This document shows, in pieces, positions 18,272-27,641 of a DNA stretch of 64,000 bases; position 1 is the stretch's first letter; each line of letters opens with the position of its first letter. The translations under genes and the position numbers were made by a program. The stretch is from Arthrobacter sp. PGP41. Its GTDB lineage: Bacteria > Actinomycetota > Actinomycetes > Actinomycetales > Micrococcaceae. Where the stretch lies: contig NZ_CP026514.1 in NCBI RefSeq assembly GCF_002953935.1, forward strand, positions 930,001-994,000. The letters are read 5' to 3'. A model generated the notes under the pieces. The model did no database searches and was not told where the DNA came from. It was given only the letters and a program-made list of their open reading frames with translations.

Positions 18272-18560
18272 ATGACAGAACAGCAACCCTTCGAGCTGGT
18301 CCGGCGCCATTCGCACTTCGAACTGCGCCACTATCCCGGCCACGTTTGTGGCGAAACCAAGGTGGCCGCCACCTTTGACCGTGCCGGAAACTTCGCCTTC
18401 CGGCGCTTGTTCAACTACATCAGCGGGAACAACTCCACCCGCCGGAAGCTGGCTATGACCGCCCCGTGCTTCAGTCCGGGTCCCGGCGGGAAAAGGCGGA
18501 CAGCCGAATTTGCGGGGCTTTTGTGCTTCCTGCAGGCGGCGCTGACCCTGGCTTGCCCCC
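18272..18560 (+). pseudogene. Truncated, frameshifted SOUL haem-binding protein gene
   Basis: From the ATG at 18272 the first 70 or so codons encode a good SOUL-family N-terminus (ELVRRHSHFELRHYPGHV, FRRLFNYISGNN, KLAMTAPC). Near 18510-18530 the reading goes wrong: frame 1 gives AGLLCFLQAALTLA while the neighbouring frame gives the expected AFVLPA. Two compensating indels are the simplest explanation. The domain then stops where the convergent mannitol dehydrogenase gene ends, lacking the whole C-terminal half (a SOUL protein is normally about 170-200 aa). It is probably non-functional. Confidence 0.65.
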
Positions 18561-18564
18561 TGCC

Positions 18565-20040
18565 CTACTGGCCCGCCAATGCTTCAAGTGTGGCCCGTGA
18601 TCCGGCGTCGTGGAGGCTTGTCAGCGCCTGGGAATACGCGGCGATGAATTCCTGGTTGCCGGCCAGGTCGCCAAAGACCTCCCGGTCCGAGATGAAGGCC
18701 AGCGGTTCCTGCCGCTGCCGGGCGGCTGAGGCCATCAGCTTGGCCCTGAGCCGGTCGACGACGTCAATCGGGTTGCCCTGCTCGTCGGCGCCTTCGGCAT
18801 AGCGGGCCCAGCTGGCAACGATGGCCGCGGACCGGCGGATTTCCCCGCCCCGCTCAAGGCTGATGCGGATGACCGGCAGCAGCCATTTGGGGATCCGGTC
18901 CGAGCTTTCCGCGCAGAGTCGGGCAAGGGTGTCCCGGACGTGTTCGTTGGAGAAGCGTTCGATGAGGGTGTGTTTGTAGTCGGCGATGTCCACGCCGGGC
19001 ACCGGCTCCAGGGTGGGGGTGGCCTCCTTGTCCATGTAGTCGAGCAGGAACTGCGCGAACAGCGGGTCCTGGGCAACTTCGTGGGCGTAGCGGTAGCCAG
19101 CCAGGTAGCCGAAGTAGCACATGCCCTGGTGGCGGGCGTTGAGCAGGCGGAGTTTCATCAGTTCGTACGGCTCAACATCCGCCACGAGCTGGACCCCGGC
19201 GTCCTCTAACGGGGGACGTCCAAGGCTGAACGTGTCCTCGAGGACCCACTGCTCAAACGGCTCGCACACCACGGGCCACCCATCTTCGACGCCGAACTCC
19301 GCCGAGATGGCGGCGCGGTCCGCGTCCGTGGTGACGGGCGTGATCCGGTCCACCATGCTGTTGGGGAAGGGAACGTTCGCGGTGATCCAGGCGCCGAGGT
19401 CCGGGTCCTTGACGGTGGCGAAGGCGGTGAACGTCCTGCGCGCCACGTCGCCGTTGCCTTGGATGTTGTCGCAGGACATCACCGTGAAGGGGACCAGGCC
19501 GCGGGCACGACGGCGGGCCAGGGCTGCCGTGATGAGGCCGAAGATCGTCCGCGGTGCTGCCCCCGCCTGGAGGTCGTGGACCACGTCCGGGTTGCCGGCG
19601 TCGAACTCGCCGGTGACGTGGTGGAAGTTGTATCCGCCCTCCGTGATTGTGAGTGAAACGATCCGGACGGCGTCGGACGCCATCTTCTCGATGACGGACT
19701 CGGGATCGTCAGGGGCGAACAGGTACTCGATGATCGAGCCGATGACCCGGCCTTCCCGGGTCCCGTCCGGGTTCTTGACCACCAGCGTGTAGAGGCAGTC
19801 CTGGCTGTCCATGACCTGTTTCATGCGGGCATCACCGGGCAGGACCCCCACGCCGCAGATGGCCCAGTCGAGGGCCTTGCCGTCGTTCATCAGCCGGTCC
19901 AGGTACATGGCCTGGTGCGCGCGGTGGAAGCCGCCCACCCCGAAGTGGACGATTCCCGCCGTCAGCGAGGCCCGGTCGTAGGCGGGGACAGCCAGGGACG
20001 CGGGCAGGCCGGCAAGGGTGCGGGTTTGAAGTGCAGTCAT
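18565..20040 (-). CDS. Mannitol 2-dehydrogenase (polyol long-chain dehydrogenase)
   Basis: 491 aa from the ATG at 20040 (AGAAGG site). N-terminal Rossmann domain beginning IVHFGVGGFHRAHQAMYLDRL with the family's GVGGFHRAHQ fingerprint. The catalytic Lys-Asn-His set lies in MKLRLLNARHQ (about residue 295). The family oxidises D-mannitol to D-fructose with NAD. Related fructuronate and tagaturonate reductases share the fold, but the adjacent fructokinase, zinc polyol dehydrogenase and ABC importer favour mannitol. Last gene of the polyol operon, 4 nt after the kinase stop. Confidence 0.88.
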   Translation of the reverse strand: MTALQTRTLAGLPASLAVPAYDRASLTAGIVHFGVGGFHRAHQAMYLDRLMNDGKALDWAICGVGVLPGDARMKQVMDSQDCLYTLVVKNPDGTREGRVIGSIIEYLFAPDDPESVIEKMASDAVRIVSLTITEGGYNFHHVTGEFDAGNPDVVHDLQAGAAPRTIFGLITAALARRRARGLVPFTVMSCDNIQGNGDVARRTFTAFATVKDPDLGAWITANVPFPNSMVDRITPVTTDADRAAISAEFGVEDGWPVVCEPFEQWVLEDTFSLGRPPLEDAGVQLVADVEPYELMKLRLLNARHQGMCYFGYLAGYRYAHEVAQDPLFAQFLLDYMDKEATPTLEPVPGVDIADYKHTLIERFSNEHVRDTLARLCAESSDRIPKWLLPVIRISLERGGEIRRSAAIVASWARYAEGADEQGNPIDVVDRLRAKLMASAARQRQEPLAFISDREVFGDLAGNQEFIAAYSQALTSLHDAGSRATLEALAGQ

Positions 20041-20044
20041 GGGG

Positions 20045-21019
20045 CTAACCTTCTGCAGAGGCGGGCCGGCCGGGCGGTGTTCCGGCCGGCTTTCCGGACA
20101 GGGAACCCAGCCCGGCTGACGTGGGCGGGTTGGCCCCCGGCCGGGAACACGCGATGGCGGCGGCCCTGTTCGCGTAGGCCGCCAGGGCATCCAGGTCTTC
20201 GGGGGAGAGGCTCCACAGGCGCGGCCTGTTGGCGGCACCGAGCGCGTCCAGTTGCGCCAGGCCGGCGATCAGGGCCGCCATGAAGGAGTCACCCGCCCCC
20301 ACGGTGTCCGCCACGGCGACCGTTTCGCCCGGCATCTCCACGCGCCCCTTCCGGGTCAGGACCACCGGTCCGTCCGCGCCTCGCGTCAGCGCAACCAGTG
20401 CCGGTCCCAGCTCCAGCCAGGCGGCAAGGGACTCGTCCAGGGTCCTTCCCGGGTAGAGCCAGCGCAGGTCCTCGTCGCTGGCTTTAACGAAGTCACTGGC
20501 GGCCACAAAGTCTTCCGCTTCACGGCGTGCCGCTTCAACATCGGGGCTGCTGGCCGGCCGGCAATTGGGGTCGAAACTCACCGTCGCGTGCGGGCGTGCC
20601 GCTTCGGCCAGGCCCCGGACGGCCTTGCTTCCGGGTGCCAGGACCGTGGCGATGGATCCGGTGTGGACATGCAGCGAACCCTGCACCGCGGCAAGGGCCG
20701 GGATGGAGGCCCCGTTGATGTCCCAGCTGATGTTGAACGTGTACTCGGCTGCGCCGGTAGCGTCCAGGGACGCCAGTGCCGACGACGTCGGCAGGGAACC
20801 TCCCACGATCGGTTCAACATTGTTGGTGCGCAGGTGGTCAGCGATCAGCTTCCCGTGCGCGTCGTCGCCATAGTGCGTGACCAGCCTGGTCCCCAGGCCC
20901 AGCCGCGCGCACCCTACCGCGACGTTGAGCGGGCTCCCGCCCGGGTGCACCTGCTGCGCGGAGCCCCGGCCGGGGGCCTCAATGATGTCAACAAGCGACT
21001 CGCCGATGACGGTGATCAT
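20045..21019 (-). CDS. PfkB-family carbohydrate kinase, probable fructokinase
   Basis: 324 aa. MITVIGESLVDII and HPGGSPLNVAVGCARLGL form the N-terminal PfkB signature. VADTVGAGDSFMAALIAGL carries the catalytic Asp. It sits between a polyol dehydrogenase and mannitol 2-dehydrogenase, both expected to make ketoses such as fructose, so phosphorylation to fructose 6-phosphate is the likely reaction. The C-terminal 30 residues are Pro/Gly-rich. The start follows the preceding stop by 2 nt. Confidence 0.85.
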   Translation of the reverse strand: MITVIGESLVDIIEAPGRGSAQQVHPGGSPLNVAVGCARLGLGTRLVTHYGDDAHGKLIADHLRTNNVEPIVGGSLPTSSALASLDATGAAEYTFNISWDINGASIPALAAVQGSLHVHTGSIATVLAPGSKAVRGLAEAARPHATVSFDPNCRPASSPDVEAARREAEDFVAASDFVKASDEDLRWLYPGRTLDESLAAWLELGPALVALTRGADGPVVLTRKGRVEMPGETVAVADTVGAGDSFMAALIAGLAQLDALGAANRPRLWSLSPEDLDALAAYANRAAAIACSRPGANPPTSAGLGSLSGKPAGTPPGRPASAEG

Positions 21020-21021
21020 GG

Positions 21022-22080
21022 TCAGCGGCCCGGGTAGACAACGGCTTTGAGCTGGCCGGGCTGCTTGCCCGCCTTGAGCGCGTTCTCGGAGTCCGCGAGT
21101 GGGAACCTGCCGGTGACTAGGATGTCCAGGTCCACCTTGCCGTCCGCGATCAGCTGGATGGCCAGCGGCCAGGTGTTGGTGTAGCGGAACACGCCGGAGA
21201 GCCAGATCTCGCGGTTCTGGATGTAGGAGACGGGGAGTTCGACGTCGTCCGCGCCCAGGCCGACCAGGATGACTGTGCCTGCAGGGGCCACGGCCTTGAT
21301 CCCGGCGCGGACCGCCTGCGGTGCGCCGGACGCGTCAATGAACGCGTCGACGTCGAGCCCTTCCACGCTGTCCGTCTTTGCGTTGAGCGCGTGGGTGGCG
21401 CCGTGTTCGAGGGCGAAGGCGAGCCGGTCTTCGGCGATGTCGGAGATGTAGATCTCGGTGGCGCCGAACGCGCGGGCGGCCTGGGCAGCGATGATGCCGA
21501 TGGGCCCGGCGCCGGCGATCAGGACCCGGCTGCCGGGCTTGATCTCCGCGCGTTCGCAGGCCCACAGCCCTACGGAGAGCGGCTCGATGAGGGCGGCGGC
21601 CTCGTCGCTGACGCTGTCCGGGATGTCGTAGGCGAAGTCGGACTGGATGGTGACGTATTCGGCGAAGGCGCCGTCAACGGGCGGGGTGGCGTAGAACTCG
21701 ATGTCCGGGCAGAGGTTGTAGCGGCCGGCCTTGCACTGCTTGCACGTGCGGCAGGGGCGCTGGGGCTCGACGGCGACGCGCCGGCCGGTGCGGGCGGGGT
21801 CAACGGCGGATCCGACGGCGGCGATCCGGCCGGAGAGTTCGTGGCCGAGGATGAGCGGGTGGTCCACTACGTACGGGCCGATCCGGCCGTGCTCGTAGTA
21901 GTGGACGTCGCTGCCGCAGACGCCGACGGCGGCAACCTGCACCAGGACCTGGTCAGCGTCGAGCTGCGGGAGGGGCAGGGTTTCCATGGCCATCTCGCCC
22001 TGGCGCTTCAGGATGGACGCCCGCATGGTGGCCGGCAGACCGGAGCCGGTGGCCGGGGACTGGGTGGTTGTTGTGGTCAT
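21022..22080 (-). CDS. Zinc-dependent polyol (sorbitol/xylitol-type) dehydrogenase
   Basis: 352 aa, medium-chain dehydrogenase. Catalytic zinc ligands are in VGVCGSDVHYYEHG and ILGHELSG. The structural-zinc loop CRTCKQCKAGRYNLC has all four Cys. The Rossmann motif is IAGAGPIGIIAAQ followed by an acidic residue (SDIAED), pointing to NAD. The HYYEHGRIG segment is typical of sorbitol/xylitol dehydrogenases. In this operon it would oxidise sorbitol or a similar polyol to a ketose for the adjacent kinase. Confidence 0.87.
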   Translation of the reverse strand: MTTTTTQSPATGSGLPATMRASILKRQGEMAMETLPLPQLDADQVLVQVAAVGVCGSDVHYYEHGRIGPYVVDHPLILGHELSGRIAAVGSAVDPARTGRRVAVEPQRPCRTCKQCKAGRYNLCPDIEFYATPPVDGAFAEYVTIQSDFAYDIPDSVSDEAAALIEPLSVGLWACERAEIKPGSRVLIAGAGPIGIIAAQAARAFGATEIYISDIAEDRLAFALEHGATHALNAKTDSVEGLDVDAFIDASGAPQAVRAGIKAVAPAGTVILVGLGADDVELPVSYIQNREIWLSGVFRYTNTWPLAIQLIADGKVDLDILVTGRFPLADSENALKAGKQPGQLKAVVYPGR

Positions 22081-22129
22081 CGGAGTGATCCTTCTGAGTG
22101 TTGGGCGGGCTGGTTTATCTCACGGCCTG

Positions 22130-23080
22130 CTATTTCACGGCGCCGAGGGAGAGTCCCTGGACGAGCTTGTCCTGGGCGGCGAACCCGGCAAAAAGCACGG
22201 GCAGGGAGATGACGACGGCGGCCGCGCACACCTTGGCGAGGAAGAGGCCCTGGCTGGAGACGAAGCCGGTGAGGAAGACCGGGGCGGTTCCGGCCATGAC
22301 GCCGGTGAGGACCCGGGCGAGCAGCAGTTCGTTCCAGCTGAAGATGAAGCAGATCAGGGCTGTGGCGGCGATCCCCGGCATCGCGACCGGGGCCACCACT
22401 GCGCGGAGGGTCAGGAGCAGGCCGGCTCCGTCGATCTGGGAGGCTTCGAGCATTTCCACCGGGACTTCGGCGAGGAAGGACCGCATCATCCAGACCGCGA
22501 TGGGCAGGTTCATGGACGTGTACATCAGGACCAGGAACCAGATGTTGTCCAGCCCGCCGATGGTTTTGGCGAACAGGAACAGCGGCAGGACCGCGGCGAC
22601 GGTGGGCAGCATCTTGGTGGAAAGGAAGAAGAACATCACGTCCGTCCACTTCTTGATCGGCCTGATCGAGAGGGCGTACGCGGCCGGGATGGCCAGGACC
22701 AGCACCAGGACCGTGGACAGGACCGAGGCGGTGGCCGAGTTGATCAGCGGCGGCCAGGGGCTGACCCCGGAGCTGGCGCCGAAGAATTCCGCGTAGGCAT
22801 CGAGCGTCAGGGGTGCGCCGATGGACGGCGGGTTGGTGGCGGCATCCGTTTCGGAGTGGAAGGAGGTCAGGATCATCCACAGGACCGGGGCCACGAACAA
22901 CAGGGCCAGCAGCCAGGCGGCGATGCCGGCGGCGGTGTTGTTGCGCGTGGGATCCATCCGGGACTTGCCCCGGCCGGACCTTCCGAATCCGCGGCGGCCG
23001 GACCCGGTGTTCAGGGCGGTGGGCGGTGTTAAACGGGCCAGGCCCGGCTTGCGGGGTTCGGCAGGAGTGAGGGTGCTCAT
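22130..23080 (-). CDS. Polyol ABC importer permease, MalG type
   Basis: 316 aa. A positively charged cytoplasmic tail of about 50 residues precedes six membrane segments. The EAA loop is PVEMLEASQIDGAGLLLTLR. Belongs with sorbitol/mannitol (SmoG/MtlG-like) permeases by context. It overlaps the MalF-type gene by 4 nt. No ATPase gene is present in the operon. Confidence 0.86.
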   Translation of the reverse strand: MSTLTPAEPRKPGLARLTPPTALNTGSGRRGFGRSGRGKSRMDPTRNNTAAGIAAWLLALLFVAPVLWMILTSFHSETDAATNPPSIGAPLTLDAYAEFFGASSGVSPWPPLINSATASVLSTVLVLVLAIPAAYALSIRPIKKWTDVMFFFLSTKMLPTVAAVLPLFLFAKTIGGLDNIWFLVLMYTSMNLPIAVWMMRSFLAEVPVEMLEASQIDGAGLLLTLRAVVAPVAMPGIAATALICFIFSWNELLLARVLTGVMAGTAPVFLTGFVSSQGLFLAKVCAAAVVISLPVLFAGFAAQDKLVQGLSLGAVK

Positions 23081-24045
23081 CGTGCTGCCTCCTTCTTGAA
23101 GAGTGAAAAGACGGTGCGGAGGGCGAAGGTGGCCACGATGATGGTGCCGATGACCACCACGACGCCTGTTGCGGAAGCCAGACCGTATTCATTGGCGAAG
23201 TAGAAGGTCTGGTAAATGGAGTACGGCAGGTTGGCCGTGCCCAGGCCGCCCGAGGTGAGCGTGAAGACGGCGTCGAAGTTCTGCACGATGTAGATGGCAC
23301 CGAGCAGGCCGCCCAGTTCCAGGTACTGGCGCAGGTGCGGGAGGGTCAGATGGCGGAAGATTTCCCAGGGGCTGGCCCCGTCCATCTGCGCCGCTTCCAC
23401 GGTGTCCATGGGCCGGGACTGCAGCCCGGCCAGCAGGATGAGCATCATGAACGGCGTCCACTGCCACACCAGCGAGAGGATGACCGCGGTCAGGGGAGCC
23501 TGCGAGAGGAGGTCCGGCTGCGGCGGGGTGTCACTGCCGAAGAGCGACCAGATCCAGGTCAGGACGCCGTTGAACAGCCCATACGTCGGGTTCAGCAGGG
23601 CGTGCTTCCATACGAGAGCAGCAGCTACGGGCACCACCAGGAACGGTGCGATCAGCAGGGTGCGGGCAAGCCCGCGGCCAATGAACTTCTTGTCCAGGAG
23701 CAGGGCCAGGACCAGCCCGATGACGAGGCTGGCCAGGACCACCGAGACGGTGAGGACGATGGTGGTGAAGATGGCCTGGCGCAGGTCCGCGTTGGTAAGG
23801 ACCTCCACGTAGTTGCTGAAACCCGCGAATCCCGTCTGGTCCGGGCGGAGGCTGTTCCAGTTCATGAATGAAATGATCAGGGTGGCAGCAAAGGGAAGCT
23901 GCGTGACGATAATGAGGAAGATCAGGGCCGGCAGCAGCGGTGCGCGCCGTGCCCACGCCGTGGCGCGTTCACGGGCCCTGGCGTCTTTGGAAGGTTTGGG
24001 GGCGCTGTGCCCTGAACGGGCGACGCGCGCTGTTGCGGAAGTCAT
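23077..24045 (-). CDS. Polyol ABC importer permease, MalF type
   Basis: 322 aa, six membrane segments after a basic cytoplasmic N-terminus (PLLPALIFLIIVTQLPFAA is the first helix). The EAA motif appears as PMDTVEAAQMDGASPWEIFRHL. SmoF/MtlF-like by context. Lies 63 nt downstream of the binding-protein gene and overlaps the next permease gene. Confidence 0.86.
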   Translation of the reverse strand: MTSATARVARSGHSAPKPSKDARARERATAWARRAPLLPALIFLIIVTQLPFAATLIISFMNWNSLRPDQTGFAGFSNYVEVLTNADLRQAIFTTIVLTVSVVLASLVIGLVLALLLDKKFIGRGLARTLLIAPFLVVPVAAALVWKHALLNPTYGLFNGVLTWIWSLFGSDTPPQPDLLSQAPLTAVILSLVWQWTPFMMLILLAGLQSRPMDTVEAAQMDGASPWEIFRHLTLPHLRQYLELGGLLGAIYIVQNFDAVFTLTSGGLGTANLPYSIYQTFYFANEYGLASATGVVVVIGTIIVATFALRTVFSLFKKEAAR

Positions 24046-24108
24046 GATGTTCTCCTGCGGTTCTGTGGCCCGCCGGCAGGGCGGGCCACAGAACCGATTG
24101 GTGGGTGG

Positions 24109-25458
24109 TTACTTCTTGTACTTGTCGCCGATTTTCTGGGCGGCTTCCTGGCCCTTGGCCAGTGCGTCCTCCACGGTGCCCTGTCCGGCTATCGCTGCGC
24201 TCACGCCCTGGGAGACAGTGGTGCCAAGGTCCGCGAACTCGGGGATGCCGACGAACTGGATGCCAACCACCGGACGTTCCTGCACACCCGGGTTCTTCGG
24301 GTCGGCGTTCTCAATGGCGGAGCGTTCGGCCTTGAAGAACGGTGCGGCCTTCTGGAACTCGGCGTTCTCGTAGGTGGAGATGCGCTTGCCGGACGGAACC
24401 TTGGCCCATCCCAGCTTCGAGGCGACCAGTTCTTCATACTTCTTCGAGCTGGCCCAGGCGATGAACTTGCCTGCGGCGTCCTGCTTCTTGGACGCAGCCT
24501 GCACACCCCATGACCAGGTCCACAGCCAGCCCGAGGAGTCGGTCTTCTTGACGGGAGCCTGGGCGTAGCCGATCTTGCCCTTCACCGGCGAACCCTCCGC
24601 TTCGAGGGCGCCCGCTGCAGAGGTGGCGTCGTACCACATGGCCACCTTGGACTGGCTCATGTTGTTCAGGCATTCGGTGAACCCGGCCTGGGCGGCGCCG
24701 GCTTCACCGTGCTTCTTGACCAGGTCCACGTAGAACTTGGTAGCCTCGGTGAATTCCGGAGAATTGACCTTGGCGTTCCAGTCCTTATCGAACCAGGTGC
24801 CGCCGAAGGTGTTCACCACCGTGGTCAGCGGTGCGAAAACCTGGCCCCAGCCGGGCTGGCCGCGGAGGCAGATGCCCTTCATTCCCGGCGCGGCGCCGTC
24901 GGCCTGGGCGGCGAGCTCGGCCACCTGGTCCCAGGTGGGCTTCTCCGGCATCGCCAGGCCCTTGGCCTCAAGGATGTCCTTGCGGTACATCAGGAAGGAC
25001 GACTCGCCGTAGAAGGGCTCGCCGTAGAGCTTGCCGTCCTTGCCGGTGAGCGAGGCGGTGTACGCCGGCAGGATGTCGTCCTGGTTGAATTCGGCGTCCT
25101 TGGCCACACTGTCCAGCGGGGCCAGCCAGTTGTTGGCGGAGTAGAACGGGATCTCATAGTTAGACAGGGACGCGACATCGTACTGGCCGGCCTGGCTGGA
25201 GAACTCCTGGCTGATCTTGGCCCGGACGTCGTTCTCCGGCAGGATCGTGTAGTTCACCTTGATCCCGGTGTCCTTGGTGAAGTTGTCTGCAGTGAGCTTC
25301 TGCAGGTCCTCCATCTGGGGATTGTTCACCATCAGGACATTGATGCTGTTCTGGTCACCGGCAGCAGTGCCGCCGCCGGCACCGGAGCAGGCCGATGCGG
25401 AGAGTGCGATGCACAAGGCAGCGGCAGCCAGCGTGGCAGTGCGCATTTTTGGGCGCAT
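24109..25458 (-). CDS. Polyol-binding lipoprotein of ABC importer (SmoE/MtlE-like)
   Basis: 449 aa. Lipoprotein signal peptide (TLAAAALCIALSASAC, Cys is the lipidation site), then a COG1653-type fold with NSINVLMVNNPQMEDLQKL at the mature start. Dense aromatic residues around 315-330 (SSGWLWTWSWGV) are typical of the sorbitol/mannitol-binding branch. First gene of a six-gene operon running to 18565 and divergent from an AraC activator gene, so polyol induction through that regulator is likely. A GGAG site precedes the ATG. Confidence 0.87.
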   Translation of the reverse strand: MRPKMRTATLAAAALCIALSASACSGAGGGTAAGDQNSINVLMVNNPQMEDLQKLTADNFTKDTGIKVNYTILPENDVRAKISQEFSSQAGQYDVASLSNYEIPFYSANNWLAPLDSVAKDAEFNQDDILPAYTASLTGKDGKLYGEPFYGESSFLMYRKDILEAKGLAMPEKPTWDQVAELAAQADGAAPGMKGICLRGQPGWGQVFAPLTTVVNTFGGTWFDKDWNAKVNSPEFTEATKFYVDLVKKHGEAGAAQAGFTECLNNMSQSKVAMWYDATSAAGALEAEGSPVKGKIGYAQAPVKKTDSSGWLWTWSWGVQAASKKQDAAGKFIAWASSKKYEELVASKLGWAKVPSGKRISTYENAEFQKAAPFFKAERSAIENADPKNPGVQERPVVGIQFVGIPEFADLGTTVSQGVSAAIAGQGTVEDALAKGQEAAQKIGDKYKK

Positions 25459-25728
25459 TGAGGACTCCTTTGTTCTTCAGGGGGTGCGCAGTCACCACAT
25501 CCGACTGCTGCGTCGGGATGCCTGACCGTGGCGCGGCGTGGAATCGGGAAGCCGATGTGCCGCTGATGTTCCTCAAGATTAGGCCGGTGGCGTGGGGCAC
25601 AACTAGCGCCGTGGTTGCCGATTTCTGATACTAATTTTCCGCAGCAGGTCCTGCATCAGGCGCTACTCTGGGGACAGGTCCCTGGATCTTGTCCAGAATT
25701 CATAACCACTACGGGCGCGGAGAAACAC

Positions 25729-26652
25729 ATGACTGCCACGGACACAGCGGACGGAGCTGCAGCCCGGCTGGCCGAGAGGCTGCTGGGGATGAGGGCCAAC
25801 CGGGAGATCATCCCGCCCGATCCCAACCACTCCGTCCGGTGGGTGGAACACAGCTATCCCAGCCCGGTGGCGCGGTGGAACTACCACCCCGAGTACGAGA
25901 TTCACCTCATCCGCAAAGGCACCGGACAGTTCATCGTGGGCGACCATATCGGCACGTTCGAAGCCGGCCACGTGTCCCTCGTCGGATCGGGGCTGCCGCA
26001 CGACTGGGTTAGCGACCTTGAACCCGGCGAAGTGCTGGAGAACCGGGATGCCGTAATCCAGTTCGACGGCAAATGGGTTGAGCAGACGGCTTCGCTGGTC
26101 CCGGAGATGGCTGAAGTGAAGCCACTGCTGGAGCAGTCCCAGCGGGGGATCGAATTCCTGGGGCCCTCGGCGGAGAACGCGGCCGCCGCCATAGAAGCCA
26201 TGGGTGCCAGCACGGGTCTGGTGCGGTTGCGCCACCTGCTGGATCTCTTTGTGGTGCTGGCGCGGGCTCCGCAGGAAGAACGGCGATACCTCGCGGACGA
26301 ATGGTTCCGGCCGCAACTGGATGGCCAGGCCGCCGCCGTGGTGGACATTGTGCTCGAGTACGTCTTCACCAACCATGCCGGCAGCGTGAAGATGTCCGGG
26401 GCCGCCGAGCTGGTGGGCATGTCCGAGCCCACCTTCTCCAAATACTTCAAGCGGGCTACCGGCCAGAACTTCAGTGACCTGGTGCGCAAGCTCCGGCTTG
26501 CACATGCCCGCCGGCTGCTGGAGCACAGCGACAAGGCCATCTCGGAGATCTGTTACGAAGTGGGGTTCTCCAACCTGTCCAACTTCAACCGCCACTTCCT
26601 GAACGACGCAGGGGAGACGCCGAGGAACTACCGCCAGCGCGTGCAGGGCTGA
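25729..26652 (+). CDS. AraC-family regulator of the polyol operon
   Basis: 307 aa from the ATG at 25729 (GGAGAAACAC site). The N-terminal cupin sensor (about 20-110; WNYHPEYEIHLIRKGTGQFIVG) is followed by the C-terminal double helix-turn-helix (about 200-305; GMSEPTFSKYFKRATGQNF and ISEICYEVGFSNLSNFNRHF). It is divergent from the polyol-binding-protein gene across 270 nt with no other gene, which should contain both promoters. A positive regulator responding to a polyol is the likely role. Confidence 0.88.
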   Translation: MTATDTADGAAARLAERLLGMRANREIIPPDPNHSVRWVEHSYPSPVARWNYHPEYEIHLIRKGTGQFIVGDHIGTFEAGHVSLVGSGLPHDWVSDLEPGEVLENRDAVIQFDGKWVEQTASLVPEMAEVKPLLEQSQRGIEFLGPSAENAAAAIEAMGASTGLVRLRHLLDLFVVLARAPQEERRYLADEWFRPQLDGQAAAVVDIVLEYVFTNHAGSVKMSGAAELVGMSEPTFSKYFKRATGQNFSDLVRKLRLAHARRLLEHSDKAISEICYEVGFSNLSNFNRHFLNDAGETPRNYRQRVQG

Positions 26653-26691
26653 CAATGTCCTGACAGCCGGCAGTGGCAGCTGAGCCGGGAA

Positions 26692-27087
26692 CTACTGGCT
26701 CCCCTTGATTTTCCGCCAGCCGCCCGCGCGGTTGGTTTCGATGATTGCCCGGAACATCTCCAGCAGGGCCTCCTCGTTGATTGGCTCGCCCGCGTAGTAG
26801 GAAATCATCCGGCCCGTCTTGTTGCCGTGGCCGCCCGTGATGATGTTGTGCGGGTCCGGGGTGAGCCCGCCGTCGTACAGGAAAACATTGACGTGGTCTT
26901 TGGCGGCGAGGAGGGCGCAGATGTTGCCCTGCAGCACGAAGTACGGCTGGACGGTGCGCTTTATTGTCTCCTCGACGCCGGGGTCGGCAGCATGGACGAG
27001 GTCCCGCACCTTCAGGCAGATGGCCTGCTGCCAGGGCAGGAGTGCGCCGATGTACTGGTCAACACGGGGATCCTTCTGGTAGGTCAT
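26692..27087 (-). CDS. DUF1801 domain protein
   Basis: 131 aa from the ATG at 27087 (AGGAG site). Domain: MTYQKDPRVDQYIGALLPWQ, then KVRDLVHAADPGVEETIKRTVQPYFVL, a YdhG/DUF1801-type alpha/beta fold. Function of the family is not established. Divergent from the GerW-like gene with 55 nt between starts. Confidence 0.8.
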   Translation of the reverse strand: MTYQKDPRVDQYIGALLPWQQAICLKVRDLVHAADPGVEETIKRTVQPYFVLQGNICALLAAKDHVNVFLYDGGLTPDPHNIITGGHGNKTGRMISYYAGEPINEEALLEMFRAIIETNRAGGWRKIKGSQ

Positions 27088-27142
27088 CGTTGAACTCCTG
27101 GCGGGTCTGTTACTGGCTGCGCAACGCTCGTAGGGTGGGGCC

Positions 27143-27469
27143 ATGGCTGATACATTCTCGTCCCTGATTGACGCGTTCAAGAACGTCGGCGTTTCCAAAG
27201 CCTACGGTTCCCCAATCCAGCTGGGCGGGGAAGAGGTCATTCCCGTAGCGCTGGTGTCCTTCGGGTTCGGCGGCGGCGGGGAGGCCGGGCAGGACGGCGC
27301 CTCCGGGGGCGGCGGTGGCGGGATGGTGCTGCCGCTCGGCGTTTACCGGAACATCGGCGGTCAGGTGGCGTTCCGGCCGAACACCGTGGTTGCCCTGGTG
27401 TGCCTCGTCCCGGTCATCACCGCTGTGGGCGCAGCCGTCCGGAAGGCCATCCGCGCCGCCAAGGCGTAA
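27143..27469 (+). CDS. GerW/YtfJ-family small protein
   Basis: 108 aa. The core YGSPIQLGGEEVIPVALVSFGFGGGG and the Gly-rich stretch match the GerW (YtfJ) family named from Bacillus spore germination. Actinobacterial members occur in non-sporulating species and have no known role. A C-terminal hydrophobic helix (VVALVCLVPVITAVGAAV) could anchor it to the membrane. Confidence 0.8.
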   Translation: MADTFSSLIDAFKNVGVSKAYGSPIQLGGEEVIPVALVSFGFGGGGEAGQDGASGGGGGGMVLPLGVYRNIGGQVAFRPNTVVALVCLVPVITAVGAAVRKAIRAAKA

Positions 27470-27641
27470 CGGGAAGCCCGGCGCTACGGGGCTGCGCAAC
27501 ATGGCCCGGGTTCAGTGCGCCCGGACTGCTCCTGCGCACCGGCGCCGGGTCCCACTGCGCCAGGCCGCGGCGCAGGGAGCTGCCATGGCGCTGGAACTGC
27601 CGTCCCGCCGTCGGCCATCCCTGCGGGGCTAGGATGGCCGC

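Noticed and set aside
18565..20040. Fructuronate or tagaturonate reductase
   Set aside because: Same superfamily, but no uronate genes nearby; polyol importer, polyol dehydrogenase and fructokinase support mannitol.
22077..23300. 407-codon minus-strand frame over two permease genes
   Set aside because: Spans the junction of two well-defined permease genes in a wrong frame and is Arg/Pro-rich.
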